This document shows, one piece after another, positions 15,800 to 24,536 of a DNA stretch of 43,954 bases. The DNA comes from Caldivirga sp. (GTDB lineage: Archaea; Thermoproteota; Thermoprotei; Thermoproteales; Thermocladiaceae). The position numbers and the translations under genes are program-made. The stretch spans positions 1-43,954 of the forward strand of contig NZ_JAGDXD010000020.1 in the NCBI RefSeq assembly GCF_023256255.1, in the 5' to 3' direction. Each line of letters starts with the position of its first letter. Position 1 is the first letter of the stretch. The notes below the pieces were generated by a model. The model did no database searches. It saw only the letters and a list, made by a program, of their open reading frames with translations, and was not told where the DNA came from.

Positions 15800-16320
15800 A
15801 TTATAATCAATACATGGATGTGCAACCTACTGAGAATAAAAAGCTTCATTCAAACTAAGTTATCATTAATTCTTAACCACATATAATTCATGATAAACCG
15901 AAGGAGTTAAGGCTACTTAAGCATAGTCAGCGTACAGTAATAATCTATATGATATTGTTGTATACCATTTGATAATGATAATATATCTTATATTTCGCTA
16001 TTATAATTTTATTGAATAATTTGCCATAATTATATTAATCTATTAAGCTAAGCTTTATCCTTAATTATAAAAGATTTATCCTATATATTACTTAACCTCA
16101 AGAAGCTTGTTACTTAAGCGTAACTTATTACAGCCCTTTAGACTCTACTTATTACTATAGGTTTACATTTATCATAGTCTTACTCATGTGTCCAGTAACA
16201 TTCATTAGCGCAACCTAACATTGAAGACTTTATGATTATTCCTTTCACCTCTGAGAAACACTTGAGGGCTTAAGTCCTTACATATAAACTAACAACTTAC
16301 ATGAATACTAGAAGATTTGT
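15800..16320. other. AT-rich intergenic region
   Basis: About 520 bases of AT-rich sequence without a supportable gene or clear hairpin. It marks the left border of the decayed region that extends to about 21 kb. I see no tRNA, repeat array or conserved coding pattern. Confidence 0.6.
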
Positions 16321-16677
16321 TTATAAGAGTAGTAGTTCAGCCTCCTTAAGTGATCCCCTTACTGGATCTACCTCAAGGCCAAAAATCTCGAGTGCAGTTA
16401 TGCCAATAACCATCGTATCTTCTGTCTCACCGAAGATCACGGGAACAATCCTCCTTTCACCCATTATCATTAAGCCGGCTTCACCGATGTCACGTTCTAC
16501 ATAACCGCCAAAAGCCTTGAACCTCCTTCTACCGCTTGGCTTTATGCTTAATCCTTCCAAAATATCCCTACGTATTACGGTATAGATGGCGCCAGTGTCT
16601 ACTATGCCATCTATCTCCATAGCCTTATCGGGCACTGCAGGGTTAAACACACCGACTCTAACCCTCACAAAACCCAT
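16321..16677 (-). CDS. retropepsin-like aspartic protease domain protein
   Basis: The short (118 aa) product has the single aspartic-protease motif IDGIVDTGAIYTVI (DTGA near residue 27) and a second hydrophobic GLMIMG...VIFGETED half, as in single-domain retropepsin-like proteins that dimerise to form one active site. It ends EIFGLEVDPVRGSLKEAELLLL, a common tail for the archaeal group. A TATA-like AAATTTAAATGC at about 16701-16712 lies ~25 bases before ATG 16677. Substrate unknown; similar small genes are scattered in crenarchaeal genomes, often beside toxin-antitoxin genes. Confidence 0.78.
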   Translation of the reverse strand: MGFVRVRVGVFNPAVPDKAMEIDGIVDTGAIYTVIRRDILEGLSIKPSGRRRFKAFGGYVERDIGEAGLMIMGERRIVPVIFGETEDTMVIGITALEIFGLEVDPVRGSLKEAELLLL

Positions 16678-16739
16678 TAGGAATTAATAATACCTTGCAT
16701 TTAAATTTTTAACTTAACGTTAAGCATAAGGAAGGCCCC

Positions 16740-16923
16740 TCATTGAACCTTAACCAAGTCATCTTTATCATAGAACTCATTAGCAGATTTGAGGTAATCC
16801 TTTGAACTTAAATATAGGTTAACCCTAAGAAGGGAATAGTTAGCTGTAGCATCCATTATTAATTTCATCAACGTTAACACCCTTGATCCCAGCTGGATTC
16901 CTAACAATATCATAAACCCTGGA
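16740..16923 (-). pseudogene. PaREP1-family remnant
   Basis: On the minus strand a frame reads RVYDIVRNPAGIKGVNVDEI, then after a shift RVNLYLSSKDYLKSANEFYD and KDDLVKVQ before a stop at 16740-16742. This second part aligns with RLRLETAGKYLTEAGEYLE and RGDITQASEK of the intact PaREP1 protein at 18287. The rest of the domain is missing. It is read as a truncated, frameshifted relative; confidence is limited by the short match. Confidence 0.4.
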
Positions 16924-16987
16924 ACCTTAAAACCCTATATTCATGCATAGATTAAGAATAATAAAGAAATAAACATAATACCTACTC

Positions 16988-17364
16988 GTGAGCTTCCTTA
17001 AAGTCAGGGCACTGGAATTCCTAGACCAGGCAAGATTTGCCTACAGCCGTGGATACTACGACTTGGTAATGTTCAGTTAAGCAAATATACTCAATTAATG
17101 CTAAAGGCAGTGCTTTACGAGATACTAGGTGATTATCCCAAAACCTATAGATTAACGCAACTCTTTACCGACTTAGTTAAATTAATTAATAATAAGTGTG
17201 GCGTTGAGGATTTCTATAAATTGAATAGAGACTCTCCATTGATGCTTGAGTATTCGTATGTGGCTAGCCGATACATGGCATCAAGCTTCAGTAATGATGA
17301 TGCGGAAAAGGCATTAAAGCTAGCTGAAGAGTTCGGTAAGGTGATTAAATGTATACGTTCATAG
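16988..17364 (+). pseudogene. HEPN-domain gene, frameshifted
   Basis: From GTG 16988 the reading is SFLKVRALEFLDQARFAYSR plus GYYDLVMFS, then a stop; one base away, from about 17075, it continues as QLSKYTQLMLKAVLYEILG and YPKTYRLTQLFTDLVKLI to the TAG at 17362. Together these form a complete HEPN helical bundle (about 125 aa). HEPN proteins pair with minimal nucleotidyltransferases (MNT) as toxin and antitoxin, the HEPN part being an RNase. The next gene is such an MNT, overlapping the 3' end by 16 bases; both are broken. Confidence 0.75.
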
Positions 17365-17707
17365 ACCTACTTAAGGAGCATGCCGAGACTAGGAGAAGGA
17401 TATTAGGTAGTATTAAAGACTATTTAAATGAGATTAAGGCTGCTGTACATTCACTGGACCCAAAATGCTGAAATTCTCTTATTTGGCAGCTACATAAGAG
17501 GCAACTTTAGACCTGACAGTGATATTGACATCCTAATAATATCAGACATATATGGAGATAACCCACATGGGTATGTGAAGCCCGTATCAAATATTAAATA
17601 ATGCTGATGATGTTCTTGAAGTCTTCGAATTCCATGTAGCTACTAGAAGAAGCTATATGGGATGGTGATGGTACAGTAAATTCATAGATACATACATTGT
17701 CCTTTAA
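17349..17707 (+). pseudogene. MNT nucleotidyltransferase gene, frameshifted
   Basis: ATG 17349 opens MYTFIDLLKEHAETRRRILG and runs into TGA at 17469-17471. In the next frame NAEILLFGSYIRGNFRPDSD and IDILIISD give the MNT catalytic pattern GSxxRG...DSDID. A further shift is needed to reach DDVLEVFEFHVATRRSYMGW (about 17600-17660). At least two lesions show the antitoxin partner of the HEPN gene is dead as well. Spacing and overlap with the HEPN gene match intact HEPN-MNT operons. Confidence 0.72.
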
Positions 17708-17919
17708 ACATATAAAAATTAATCAGCAAGGTTAGATGGTATCAACATTAATTAACATTGCTTAAGGGCATTTTAATATTGTTGCAGATACTCTATATAA
17801 CTGCTGGCATTACTGAGACTAGTATAGTGTGTTTTTATGTTAACATTATACAAGTTCACATGTATAGTTTTAAGCACTCGTAAATTTGTTTATTGATAAG
17901 CGTGGAAGGAATAAGAACA

Positions 17920-18152
17920 TTCTAGCCTTTTTAGCTCAATATTACTTGTATTACTTTTGCCAACACTGATAGGCTTAATAAGGCTACTAATAGCCATGCA
18001 TGATTTATCCAAGGTATATGGCAATCTAAAAAATCTTCAAGTGCATGTTTCTGATTACATTATTAGTTGTCTTTATCACCATTACCTATACCCTTATAAT
18101 GACGGTATTATTCTTCCTCGGAAATCTACGTAGGGCAATGCCTGCCTCTTAA
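17920..18152 (+). pseudogene. small membrane protein remnant
   Basis: Two hydrophobic stretches in adjacent frames look like one former membrane protein: SSILLVLLLPTLIGLIRLLI with MHDLSKVYGNLKNLQ in the first, then MFLITLLVVFITITYTLIMT and LFFLGNLRRAMPAS in the second, ending at TAA 18150-18152. The frame change is near 18040. The start is not clear. No family recognised. The stretch 17708-17920 before it holds nothing that I can support. Confidence 0.45.
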
Positions 18153-18286
18153 GCAATAAATGCAAGTGCCTATCCGTCAACCATGTAACCTAGAGATAAT
18201 GGTTACTAAATTTAATACTAACCATTAGACTAACTACTTATAGATGAGCAGCATCGTCATAGTGTTTAAATTCCCTTCTCACAGGT

Positions 18287-18772
18287 ATGCTAACTGTGGA
18301 GGAGCTTATTAAAAGGGTACAGGAGCTTGGTATAGATGTTGAGGATTTGCTAATTTCGGCAGTATCAAGGGTTGATCCTGGAGAGGCTATTAGGTTAAGG
18401 CTTGAGACTGCGGGTAAGTATTTAACGGAGGCTGGTGAATATTTAGAAAGGGGCGATATTACACAGGCCAGTGAGAAGGCGTATAAGGCTGCTGAGGAAG
18501 TTGTTAAGGCCCTAGCCGAGAAGTACAACATGCCCGAGTACCAAAACGCCCTAAAGGAGGGTAGGTGGTACGTTTACTGGCTGGCGAGCGTGGCTACTAG
18601 GTTATCGGAGAGCCTAGGTGACTGGATTAAGGAAGGCTGGGACTCGGCATACTACCTACACGTGTGGGGATTTCATGAAGGTAAAGTAGATGCACACATA
18701 GTCAACATTAGGCTTAGGGATGTTAGGAAACTAGTGGAGGAGGCTTCAAAGATCCTTAAAAATGTAAAATAG
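18287..18772 (+). CDS. PaREP1-family protein
   Basis: PaREP1 proteins are multi-copy in Thermoproteales and form a HEPN-like helical domain of unknown role. Diagnostic segments here are DPGEAIRLRLETAGKYLTEA, GDITQASEKAYKAAEEVVKA and YYLHVWGFHEGKVDAH. The protein (161 aa) is complete. ATG 18287 lies ~24 bases after a TATA-like GTGTTTAAATTC (18260-18271), so the mRNA is probably leaderless. It stands among HEPN/MNT remnants, which fits a selfish or defence-related role, but no partner gene is present next to it. Confidence 0.85.
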   Translation: MLTVEELIKRVQELGIDVEDLLISAVSRVDPGEAIRLRLETAGKYLTEAGEYLERGDITQASEKAYKAAEEVVKALAEKYNMPEYQNALKEGRWYVYWLASVATRLSESLGDWIKEGWDSAYYLHVWGFHEGKVDAHIVNIRLRDVRKLVEEASKILKNVK

Positions 18773-18860
18773 ACATGCAGATTATCTCGTCTAGCTTCAC
18801 AATAGGATACCCCATATGCAGTTAGTCGGTATATTTAAAAAGGAATCATTGGGCGTATTT

Positions 18861-19515
18861 ATGTGGCTAACTTGGTGCATTACTACTATTCATATTACTT
18901 ACATTAACACTACCTGCGATTGTAAGCCATGCCTCAGTGAATTAGCCAGTAATAAGCGTTAATACCTTTAACCCATATGAACTCACTATTCACATAATGG
19001 GGCAGGTTGCCTCTGGTGTTAATGCTTCAAGTGCATTGAAGGGCCTTAACTGCACGGCATTTACAGTCTTAACAAACGTTACTAACGGCGTAATGTCTAT
19101 TAAGCTCACGGCGCCGTGGAATGGCGAGTTCGCATGCAACATATCCAGTGTGCTTAATGTCCTCCAAAGCTCACCTAGGATTAAACTACTTGCATCTGCA
19201 ACAACCTTAATCACCGTAACCTTAAGTGAAGGTGTATTAAGGGTGGTTTACCTAGGCCTTAACTGGCCCTTAACGGTATTATCAATAGTACCTTTAATAT
19301 GGCCGATAGTTGCCCAAATATACTCATATGCATTGAAGTTCAACTACTCAATACCCCTCATATGGTTTATATCCATAATAGTTAGATTTATAATTGGTAT
19401 GATTGAGAATGGGGTAATCTACGTTATACCTATTCGATTCTCCCTAAGACCCATTATAGGCAGCGATTCGGTTAACGTAATTTTAAGAATATTTGACCCT
19501 TTATCATTACTTTAG
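18861..19515 (+). pseudogene. secreted/membrane protein with 5' frameshift and in-frame TAG
   Basis: A TATA (TATATTTAAAA, 18830-18840) points to ATG 18861 (MWLT), but one base must shift to reach the signal-like LGALLLFILLTLTLPAIVSH. A TAG then interrupts the frame at about 18943, before PVISVNTFNPYELTIH. Downstream the frame is open for over 170 codons from ATG 18997, with N-glycosylation-type sites (NASS, NCT, NVT) and two or three membrane segments (about 19250-19410). The family is unknown. The damaged start means the surviving ORF would lack its signal peptide. Confidence 0.55.
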
Positions 19516-19536
19516 CAATTATTCTACACTATATAT

Positions 19537-20435
19537 GTGCATCACTATAGGATCTTAAGGGGCATTATTGGTGAGGAGAGGTGGAGGAGGATGCATGATG
19601 AGAGGACTGTGGTTAGGGGCAGGTATTCCTGCCTATATGGACTCTCCATACTAGCCGTAATAGGTGCCTACATTGGAGCCTTAACATTAGTCGTAACTAG
19701 GCTGAATGCTTCATGGGTGGTTAGGGGCATTATATCCTCAGCAATATTAGCACTAATGGTGTCTGCATTAGACACCTACGTGAATCGCCTAGGCTCCAGG
19801 TTCATCAACATGTACGGCAACGTGCATGAGGATCCCATGGTTCAAAACATGGTGAATGATATTTGGCTTAAAATGGGGCGCCCCGGCGAACCCCCTAAGG
19901 TGTATGTTTCAGACCACGTACTTGGCATGAGGTACAATGCCATGGCTGTGTCAAGTGATAGAATATATGCGGCTAGGCAGTTAATAAACATATTAACGCC
20001 TGGGGAATTATACTCACTGCTGGCTCATGAAGTTAACCATATTAGGCATAGGCACGTTAGCGTGGGCTTAGTAGCCGGTACCATATTAATGGCATTACTG
20101 GGCTTATGGATAACGTACGCGTTTACACACCTCAACTCGCTACTATCCCTATTACTCTACTAGTAATTCCACCAGTGGGGCTATTATCGATTGTTGGTGC
20201 ATTTATCCAAAGGAGGCTTGAGGCTGATTTAGATGCGGCTAAGGCTGGCTTCGATCCAGGGGACTTCATAAGGGCTCTGGGTAAGATCACTAGGGCTAAC
20301 ATGATGCCGCCTGAATTAGGGCGTTTGGAAAGCTCATATCTCACACACCCAACCCCCGTGAAGAGGATATTGAAGATCGCTGAGAAGTACAGTACACCTA
20401 AGGACGAGACACTTAAATTATTCAACAGAGCATAA
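19537..20435 (+). pseudogene. HtpX-like M48 zinc metalloprotease, frameshifted
   Basis: The first frame has two membrane segments, NAMAVSSDRIYAARQLINIL and the zinc motif LLAHEVNHIRHRH, then a third membrane segment and a stop at 20161. The expected continuation, LLVIPPVGLLSIVGAFIQRR and LEADLDAAKAG (third zinc ligand Glu and the following Asp), lies in another frame from about 20130 to 20435. One lesion in 20130-20160 separates them. HtpX proteases degrade misfolded membrane proteins. As every key motif is intact, programmed frameshifting or a sequencing error is possible. Confidence 0.75.
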
Positions 20436-20557
20436 GTGCCCTACAGTATAAGCCTGCACTCAGCCTTAACATGCCTAGAAGCTTACCTACATCATGCCCT
20501 GCTAATTGATATTTAACATGGAGTCTTCGCCGCTTTTCGGATAGGTGATTATCAGCA

Positions 20558-20893
20558 TTAAGCGCACCCTATCTTAACCCAGTACCTCTCTATGTCAATC
20601 ATAAAAGCCCTGGATTTCATGGCCTCAAACTCCTCAGGGGTATATGCAAATACGTCTATTGCAATGTTAGGTGGAGCCATTCTCCTAAGCATAGGGTAGC
20701 GCTCGTACCATGAAATGCCTTTGAGTCTTCCTGAAACGACTATTAAATCCACGTCGCTGTCCATGAGCCAATCCCCTCTGGCAAAACTACCGAATAAATA
20801 GACCTCAGAATCATTACCCAGGCTACTACATAGGTTTCTGAGGAATTCCCCAAGGGTCTCCCTAATATTCTTAGGTAAGTAGCTTGGAAGCAT
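20558..20893 (-). CDS. MNT-type nucleotidyltransferase (HEPN-MNT antitoxin)
   Basis: The 111-aa protein has VYLFGSFARGDWLMDSDVDL, the full GSxxRG...DSDxD catalytic pattern of minimal nucleotidyltransferases. In HEPN-MNT systems the MNT protein silences the HEPN RNase, in known cases by adding nucleotides to it. Its start overlaps the end of an upstream HEPN gene by 23 bases, as in an intact operon, but that HEPN gene has lost its 5' part. The tail ERYWVKIGCA is usual for the family. No other lesion is seen. Confidence 0.85.
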   Translation of the reverse strand: MLPSYLPKNIRETLGEFLRNLCSSLGNDSEVYLFGSFARGDWLMDSDVDLIVVSGRLKGISWYERYPMLRRMAPPNIAIDVFAYTPEEFEAMKSRAFMIDIERYWVKIGCA

Positions 20894-21021
20894 AACTAAT
20901 AATCACCTCAGCCACATTTAAGGCCTCCTCCGCCTGGGTTCTAGAGATGCCTTCAGATGGTACTTCAAGCCCAGCGTTAGGGTATCTTGAAGTTACGTAG
21001 TATTGCGATAATGTGGGGAGC
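20871..21021 (-). pseudogene. HEPN gene, 5'-truncated
   Basis: Only the C-terminal third remains: LPTLSQYYVTSRYPNAGLEV followed by PSEGISRTQAEEALNVAEVI and a stop at 20871-20873. The YYVTSRYPN motif and the final helix are typical of HEPN proteins. The sequence is cut exactly where the omega-RNA-like end (21022-21060) begins, and I find no 5' part on the other side of the tRNA gene. It precedes and overlaps the MNT gene, so the pair was once a toxin-antitoxin operon. Confidence 0.7.
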
Positions 21022-21060
21022 CTCTGACCTCCTCCCCGCCTTTGAGGGGCGAGGGTTCTC
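21022..21060 (-). ncRNA. orphan omega-RNA-like end, no tnpB nearby
   Basis: The minus strand reads a GAACCCTCGCC-loop-GGCGGGGAGG hairpin (21033-21040 with 21048-21055, one mismatch) followed by GAGGAGGTCAGAG. The last 13 bases are identical to the tail of the TnpB element's RNA end at 7454-7466. No tnpB lies on either side: tRNA-Glu is 50 bases upstream and a truncated HEPN gene directly downstream. It is either the relic of a deleted element or a stand-alone guide RNA end whose guide is HEPN sequence. Confidence 0.5.
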
Positions 21061-21110
21061 TGGGGTATCATGCAAAGCTGCGTCTGGGTAAATTTTAAGG
21101 CTATTATTGG

Positions 21111-21185
21111 TGCCCCGGCCGGGATTTGAACCCGGGTCACGGGCTCGAGAGGCCCGCATACTTGTCCGGGCTATACGACCGGGGC
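21111..21185 (-). tRNA. tRNA-Glu (CUC)
   Basis: The minus strand folds as a full cloverleaf: acceptor GCCCCGG/CCGGGGC with A73, D stem GUAU/GUAU, anticodon stem CGGGC/GCCCG around loop CUCUCGA (anticodon CUC), and T stem CCGGG/CCCGG around UUCAAAU. The anticodon reads GAG, hence Glu. There is no intron and no encoded CCA. A TATA-like GCTAAAAAGG lies about 20-30 bases upstream (near 21207-21216). Length 75 nt. Confidence 0.95.
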
Positions 21186-21305
21186 TTATGACTCGCCTAC
21201 GCTTTGGCCTTTTTAGCTTTTTCCCACGCATTTAGCGTATTTAATGGGTTAGTCATCACGATTAATTAACGGTAATATTTTATTAATTAAACCTAATGCC
21301 TACGA

Positions 21306-22085
21306 ATGTATTTAAACCCTGAATCAACATTCTCACTCATGGGATTCCTTGATGATGTTAAGAGACTTACTGAGCTTAGGGTTAGATTAATGAATGAGGC
21401 AGTGAATAGGGCTCCTAGCTTAATTAAGGCCATTGAGGGTAGGAATAGTGAGGGTTATGTTGGGTTAATTGCCGAGTATAAGAGGGTTAGTCCAAGTGGT
21501 GTTATTAGGCTTGATTTAGATGCATATGGTTACTTCAGTCAAGTATCACCCTATGCCACGGGTTTCAGCGTGTTAACAGAACCATTCTTCTTCACTGGGC
21601 ATCCATTATTCATTAGGATTGCGTCAATGTTCAATAAGCCAATACTCTACAAGGATTTCGTAATCCATGAGTCCCAAGTGGAGGAGGCGTATAGTAATGG
21701 CGCGAGTGCAATACTCATAATATATAGGCTACTTAACGGTAACATTGGGTGGCTTGTTGATGCTGCTAGGCGTAGGGGGCTTGAACCACTAATAGAGGTT
21801 GATAATGTGAAGGATGCCGCTGATGCTGCTAAGGATTACCCAGAATTAATGATTGGGGTTAACTCAAGGGATCTAGGGGACTTATCAATATCTCTTGAAA
21901 GGAGTATTGACATAATTAGGGCTATTAGGGGGAAGGGGGTCTTGGTTATTGCTGAAAGTGGTGTTAGAGGTAGGAGTGACGCTGAGGTGTTGGCTAAGGA
22001 GGGGGTTAACGCTATCCTGGTTGGTACAGCCCTAATGAGAAACCCAACATTAGCTAAGGAGCTCCATGAAGTGAGGGTTGGTTGA
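21306..22085 (+). CDS. trpC: indole-3-glycerol phosphate synthase
   Basis: TrpC closes the indole ring in tryptophan synthesis. This 259-aa TIM barrel keeps the catalytic set: LIAEYKRVSPSG (E57, K59), LYKDFVIHE (K116), PLIEV (E164), GVNSRDL (N186, R188) and VIAESGV (E217, S218). It stands alone; no other trp gene is in the window. ATG 21306 is the first start after a TATA (ATTTTATTAATT, about 21275-21286). The family's N-terminal helix is present but short. Confidence 0.9.
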   Translation: MYLNPESTFSLMGFLDDVKRLTELRVRLMNEAVNRAPSLIKAIEGRNSEGYVGLIAEYKRVSPSGVIRLDLDAYGYFSQVSPYATGFSVLTEPFFFTGHPLFIRIASMFNKPILYKDFVIHESQVEEAYSNGASAILIIYRLLNGNIGWLVDAARRRGLEPLIEVDNVKDAADAAKDYPELMIGVNSRDLGDLSISLERSIDIIRAIRGKGVLVIAESGVRGRSDAEVLAKEGVNAILVGTALMRNPTLAKELHEVRVG

Positions 22086-22119
22086 AATACTTAAAAGCTC
22101 AGTTGATTAAAATCACGTA

Positions 22120-22497
22120 GTGGTTAAGGCGAAGACTCTTACCTTATCCAGGTACTTAATGAACCTTAATAATGGTGTTGATGCCCATAGGCTTAAGGAA
22201 CTGATCGGCAGCTTGCTTAACTTAACCTACGCTGTTGCTGATGATGAGTCTGAGCTTAATAATGAGGAGGTTTACAACTTCCAGTACGTGCTTCACTTAG
22301 CGTTAGCTATACTTCAACTGGCTGAGGAGAATTGCCTAACGTCTAACTGCCTTGATAGGGTCATTAGTGTTCTGAGGAGGACTGGTGAGGTGGCTTATGG
22401 TTGCATTAATGACTGCAGCGAACTTAAGGCGCTTGCTGAGGAACTTAGAAGCCTATATAACCATGAATTATCCTATTCATCCTATTGGAGGTTTTAA
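22120..22497 (+). CDS. hypothetical helical protein, 125 aa
   Basis: I do not recognise it. It is all-helical by pattern, acidic, and has four Cys in two pairs (ENCLTSNCLD and YGCINDCSE), which could bind metal or form disulfides. No membrane segment. GTG 22120 lies ~27 bases after TATA ATACTTAAAAG (22087-22097), fitting a leaderless mRNA. It follows trpC by 34 bases but has its own promoter. Confidence 0.7.
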   Translation: MVKAKTLTLSRYLMNLNNGVDAHRLKELIGSLLNLTYAVADDESELNNEEVYNFQYVLHLALAILQLAEENCLTSNCLDRVISVLRRTGEVAYGCINDCSELKALAEELRSLYNHELSYSSYWRF

Positions 22498-22560
22498 TGC
22501 CGGGATTATGTTAACCCTGTGTGAATAATGCTTATTAATTCCTAGTCTACCGTTCGCCTA

Positions 22561-23253
22561 ATGTCCAGGAAGAGTAGGGGAAGTAAGAAGAAGAGGAGGC
22601 TATTCATAGTTGCAATAATAGCGATCGCAATAGCTGAGGTAGGCTTCATAGTTGCTTACATTGGGCCAACCCTCCTCTATAAGCAACCTAACGCTAAGCC
22701 TAACTTATTCTCACTAATAGGCGTGTCTCTTGTTAACATATCATCATACGCCACCACCCCCTCATTAATGAACCCCCTTGTTTTCAACGGCACTAAACCA
22801 GTAACCATATTTGTAACCATAGCACCAGCATCTCAATGCACCATACCCTACAGCCTACTGAGCAACTTAACAGACTCATCAAACGTAATACTGGTCCTTC
22901 TGAACGCACCAACAACAGGTCTACAATTCATAACTCCACCCCAGTGGACTAACGTTTACTACAGTATGCAGGTATTGAACTGCACTGCCCCACCCAACGT
23001 CTACTTGGCTACGGCGTCATGGATCAGCACCGGTTCCCAAATACCGGTGGGGTTGTTTAACGCAACACAGGCTCTCAACATAATTAATGCATCCCTAGTG
23101 CTTAATGCCCTAAGAAGTAATTCAATAGGTGCAGTGTTACCGATCGTCATAGTGGCTTACGGTAATGGCACAATAGCAGGCTACTTAACAGGCTTCAACG
23201 CGTTAAACTATAGTAAAATAATAATGCTAGTTAATAAGGCCTTAGGCAGTTGA
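22561..23253 (+). CDS. membrane-anchored extracytoplasmic protein (possible thioredoxin-like)
   Basis: A very basic start (SRKSRGSKKKRR) precedes one signal-anchor segment (about residues 14-37). The remaining ~190 residues are outside the membrane and hold many NxS/T sites. The segment PVTIFVTIAPASQCTIPYSL followed by a strand-rich VILVLLNAP stretch resembles a thioredoxin-type fold with one Cys (C of SQCT) where CxxC would sit; a second Cys occurs later (NCTAPP). This resemblance is weak. A role in extracellular redox or cofactor handling is only a guess. Confidence 0.6.
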   Translation: MSRKSRGSKKKRRLFIVAIIAIAIAEVGFIVAYIGPTLLYKQPNAKPNLFSLIGVSLVNISSYATTPSLMNPLVFNGTKPVTIFVTIAPASQCTIPYSLLSNLTDSSNVILVLLNAPTTGLQFITPPQWTNVYYSMQVLNCTAPPNVYLATASWISTGSQIPVGLFNATQALNIINASLVLNALRSNSIGAVLPIVIVAYGNGTIAGYLTGFNALNYSKIIMLVNKALGS

Positions 23254-23369
23254 CACTCAGTTCCCCTTATAATCTAGAACTCTCCTGGAAGGGCGTGATT
23301 TCAAGCAATTCCTTACACAATACAGATTACGCCTTAAATTATTAAATTAATGATGCTGCGCATTGAATT

Positions 23370-23819
23370 CTATTGAGCTGCCTCAGCCTTCTCCTCAGCT
23401 TTGCTTTCCCCCTTACTCTCCTCACTAACCTGTATTACAGGTTCCTTATCCCAATTCTCTGGGTAAATGAGAACTGCGTTAACTTGAACAACCTGGTCAC
23501 TTATAGTATTACCCCTAATGAGCTTCCTCCTCCTTAACCCCTTCTTCCCTGGTCTTAGGCCTGGCCTACCAGAGAGGAGAATGTACTTCTTCACAGGCCC
23601 CTCTATGCCTGGGTGCATTGGTGCTCCATCGTAACCAGTGCCTCCCGTTATCTTAACCTTGAAGCCCTGTGGTAGGTCAATAACCTCCTTAATTAGTTGA
23701 GCATCAAACACCTCCCCTATCCTTAACCCTATTAGTCTCTGAGCCACTTCATCTTTAACCTCAAGTTGCCTAGACTTACCGCTCCTTGGGTCACTTAACA
23801 CTAGCTTAAAGGTCGGCAT
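23370..23819 (-). CDS. rps6e: 30S ribosomal protein S6e
   Basis: The protein starts MPTFKLVLSDPRSGKSRQLE and contains the S6e core: GLRIGEVFDA, ITGGTGYDGAPMHPGI, GLRPGKKGLRRRKLIRGNTI and SDQVVQVN. S6e is an archaeal/eukaryotic small-subunit protein. At 149 aa it has a short Glu/Lys-rich tail beyond the ~125-aa core. The ATG at 23819 is at the expected N terminus. Confidence 0.95.
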   Translation of the reverse strand: MPTFKLVLSDPRSGKSRQLEVKDEVAQRLIGLRIGEVFDAQLIKEVIDLPQGFKVKITGGTGYDGAPMHPGIEGPVKKYILLSGRPGLRPGKKGLRRRKLIRGNTISDQVVQVNAVLIYPENWDKEPVIQVSEESKGESKAEEKAEAAQ

Positions 23820-23926
23820 TACGCAACGTTACATGCTTATTTTTTAAACTTTACTCAATAAGATTAATAATCCTAGTTCCTCCTTAATTAACGCATGAAG
23901 CGCTTAAATGCGAAGGGAATTAACGG

Positions 23927-24370
23927 TTAAGTTGTGTTTTCCTGGCCAAGCACACTCCTCAATTTGATTAAATTATACAGCCAGTTGCCTAATAATTCGC
24001 AGGTTTCAGGGGAATTCTCATGGCCGACCCCGCATGACGATATGTAGGGACAGTAGAAGCAGGGTATTGTGGCGATGAGGTTTAAGTCAACTTCAGGTAT
24101 TATACTTGCCTTAGCCTCCAGTTTCCTAGCCTCCCTAAGCCCCTTCCTTGTTAGCTTAATTTCATAAACCTTCTCATTAACCTTCCTCCTAGTCACAAGC
24201 CCCATTCTAATTAATTTATTTAACGCGGGTATACCAACCTTACTGTTCGTTCCAGCCATCTTCCATAAATCCTTCTGAAGGCACTTACCATTAAGCCTAA
24301 TCAATGTTAATAGTATATTAACCTCAACAGGTCCTATCTCATCATCATTCTGCTGATTAGACACAACCAT
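23927..24370 (-). CDS. winged-helix Fe-S protein, likely TFE-beta (RPC39-like)
   Basis: The 147-aa product has an N-terminal winged helix (about 13-85, with KDLWKMAGTNSKVGIPALNK) and a C-terminal C104-x2-C107-x5-C113-x10-C124 cluster (CFYCPYISSC...ETC). This is the layout of crenarchaeal TFE-beta, the RPC39-related partner of TFE-alpha that helps RNA polymerase open promoters and carries a 4Fe-4S cluster. Location next to S6e and MetG genes fits a core-information role. A MarR-like regulator with a metal site is the alternative. Confidence 0.72.
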   Translation of the reverse strand: MVVSNQQNDDEIGPVEVNILLTLIRLNGKCLQKDLWKMAGTNSKVGIPALNKLIRMGLVTRRKVNEKVYEIKLTRKGLREARKLEAKASIIPEVDLNLIATIPCFYCPYISSCGVGHENSPETCELLGNWLYNLIKLRSVLGQENTT

Positions 24371-24536
24371 TGGGCTACCCCTAGGTTATAAATATTTACC
24401 GCAGAAGCCTATTAGCCTTATAGCCATGGTTCATAAATGAGGGTTTTCCTCCTTAAGATTTACTGCGAGTTATTGGTTAATCACCTTCTTAATGTGGCTA
24501 CTTGATCTACTGCCTAAGGTTAGGGTTTATGCCCCG

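Noticed and set aside
18943-18945. TAG as pyrrolysine codon
   Set aside because: Pyrrolysine use is not known in this group, and the same gene has another frameshift upstream, so simple decay is likelier.
20871-21231. Long minus-strand ORFs over tRNA-Glu and the omega-RNA-like end
   Set aside because: Only the last ~50 codons (HEPN end) look like protein; the rest reads over the tRNA and hairpin.
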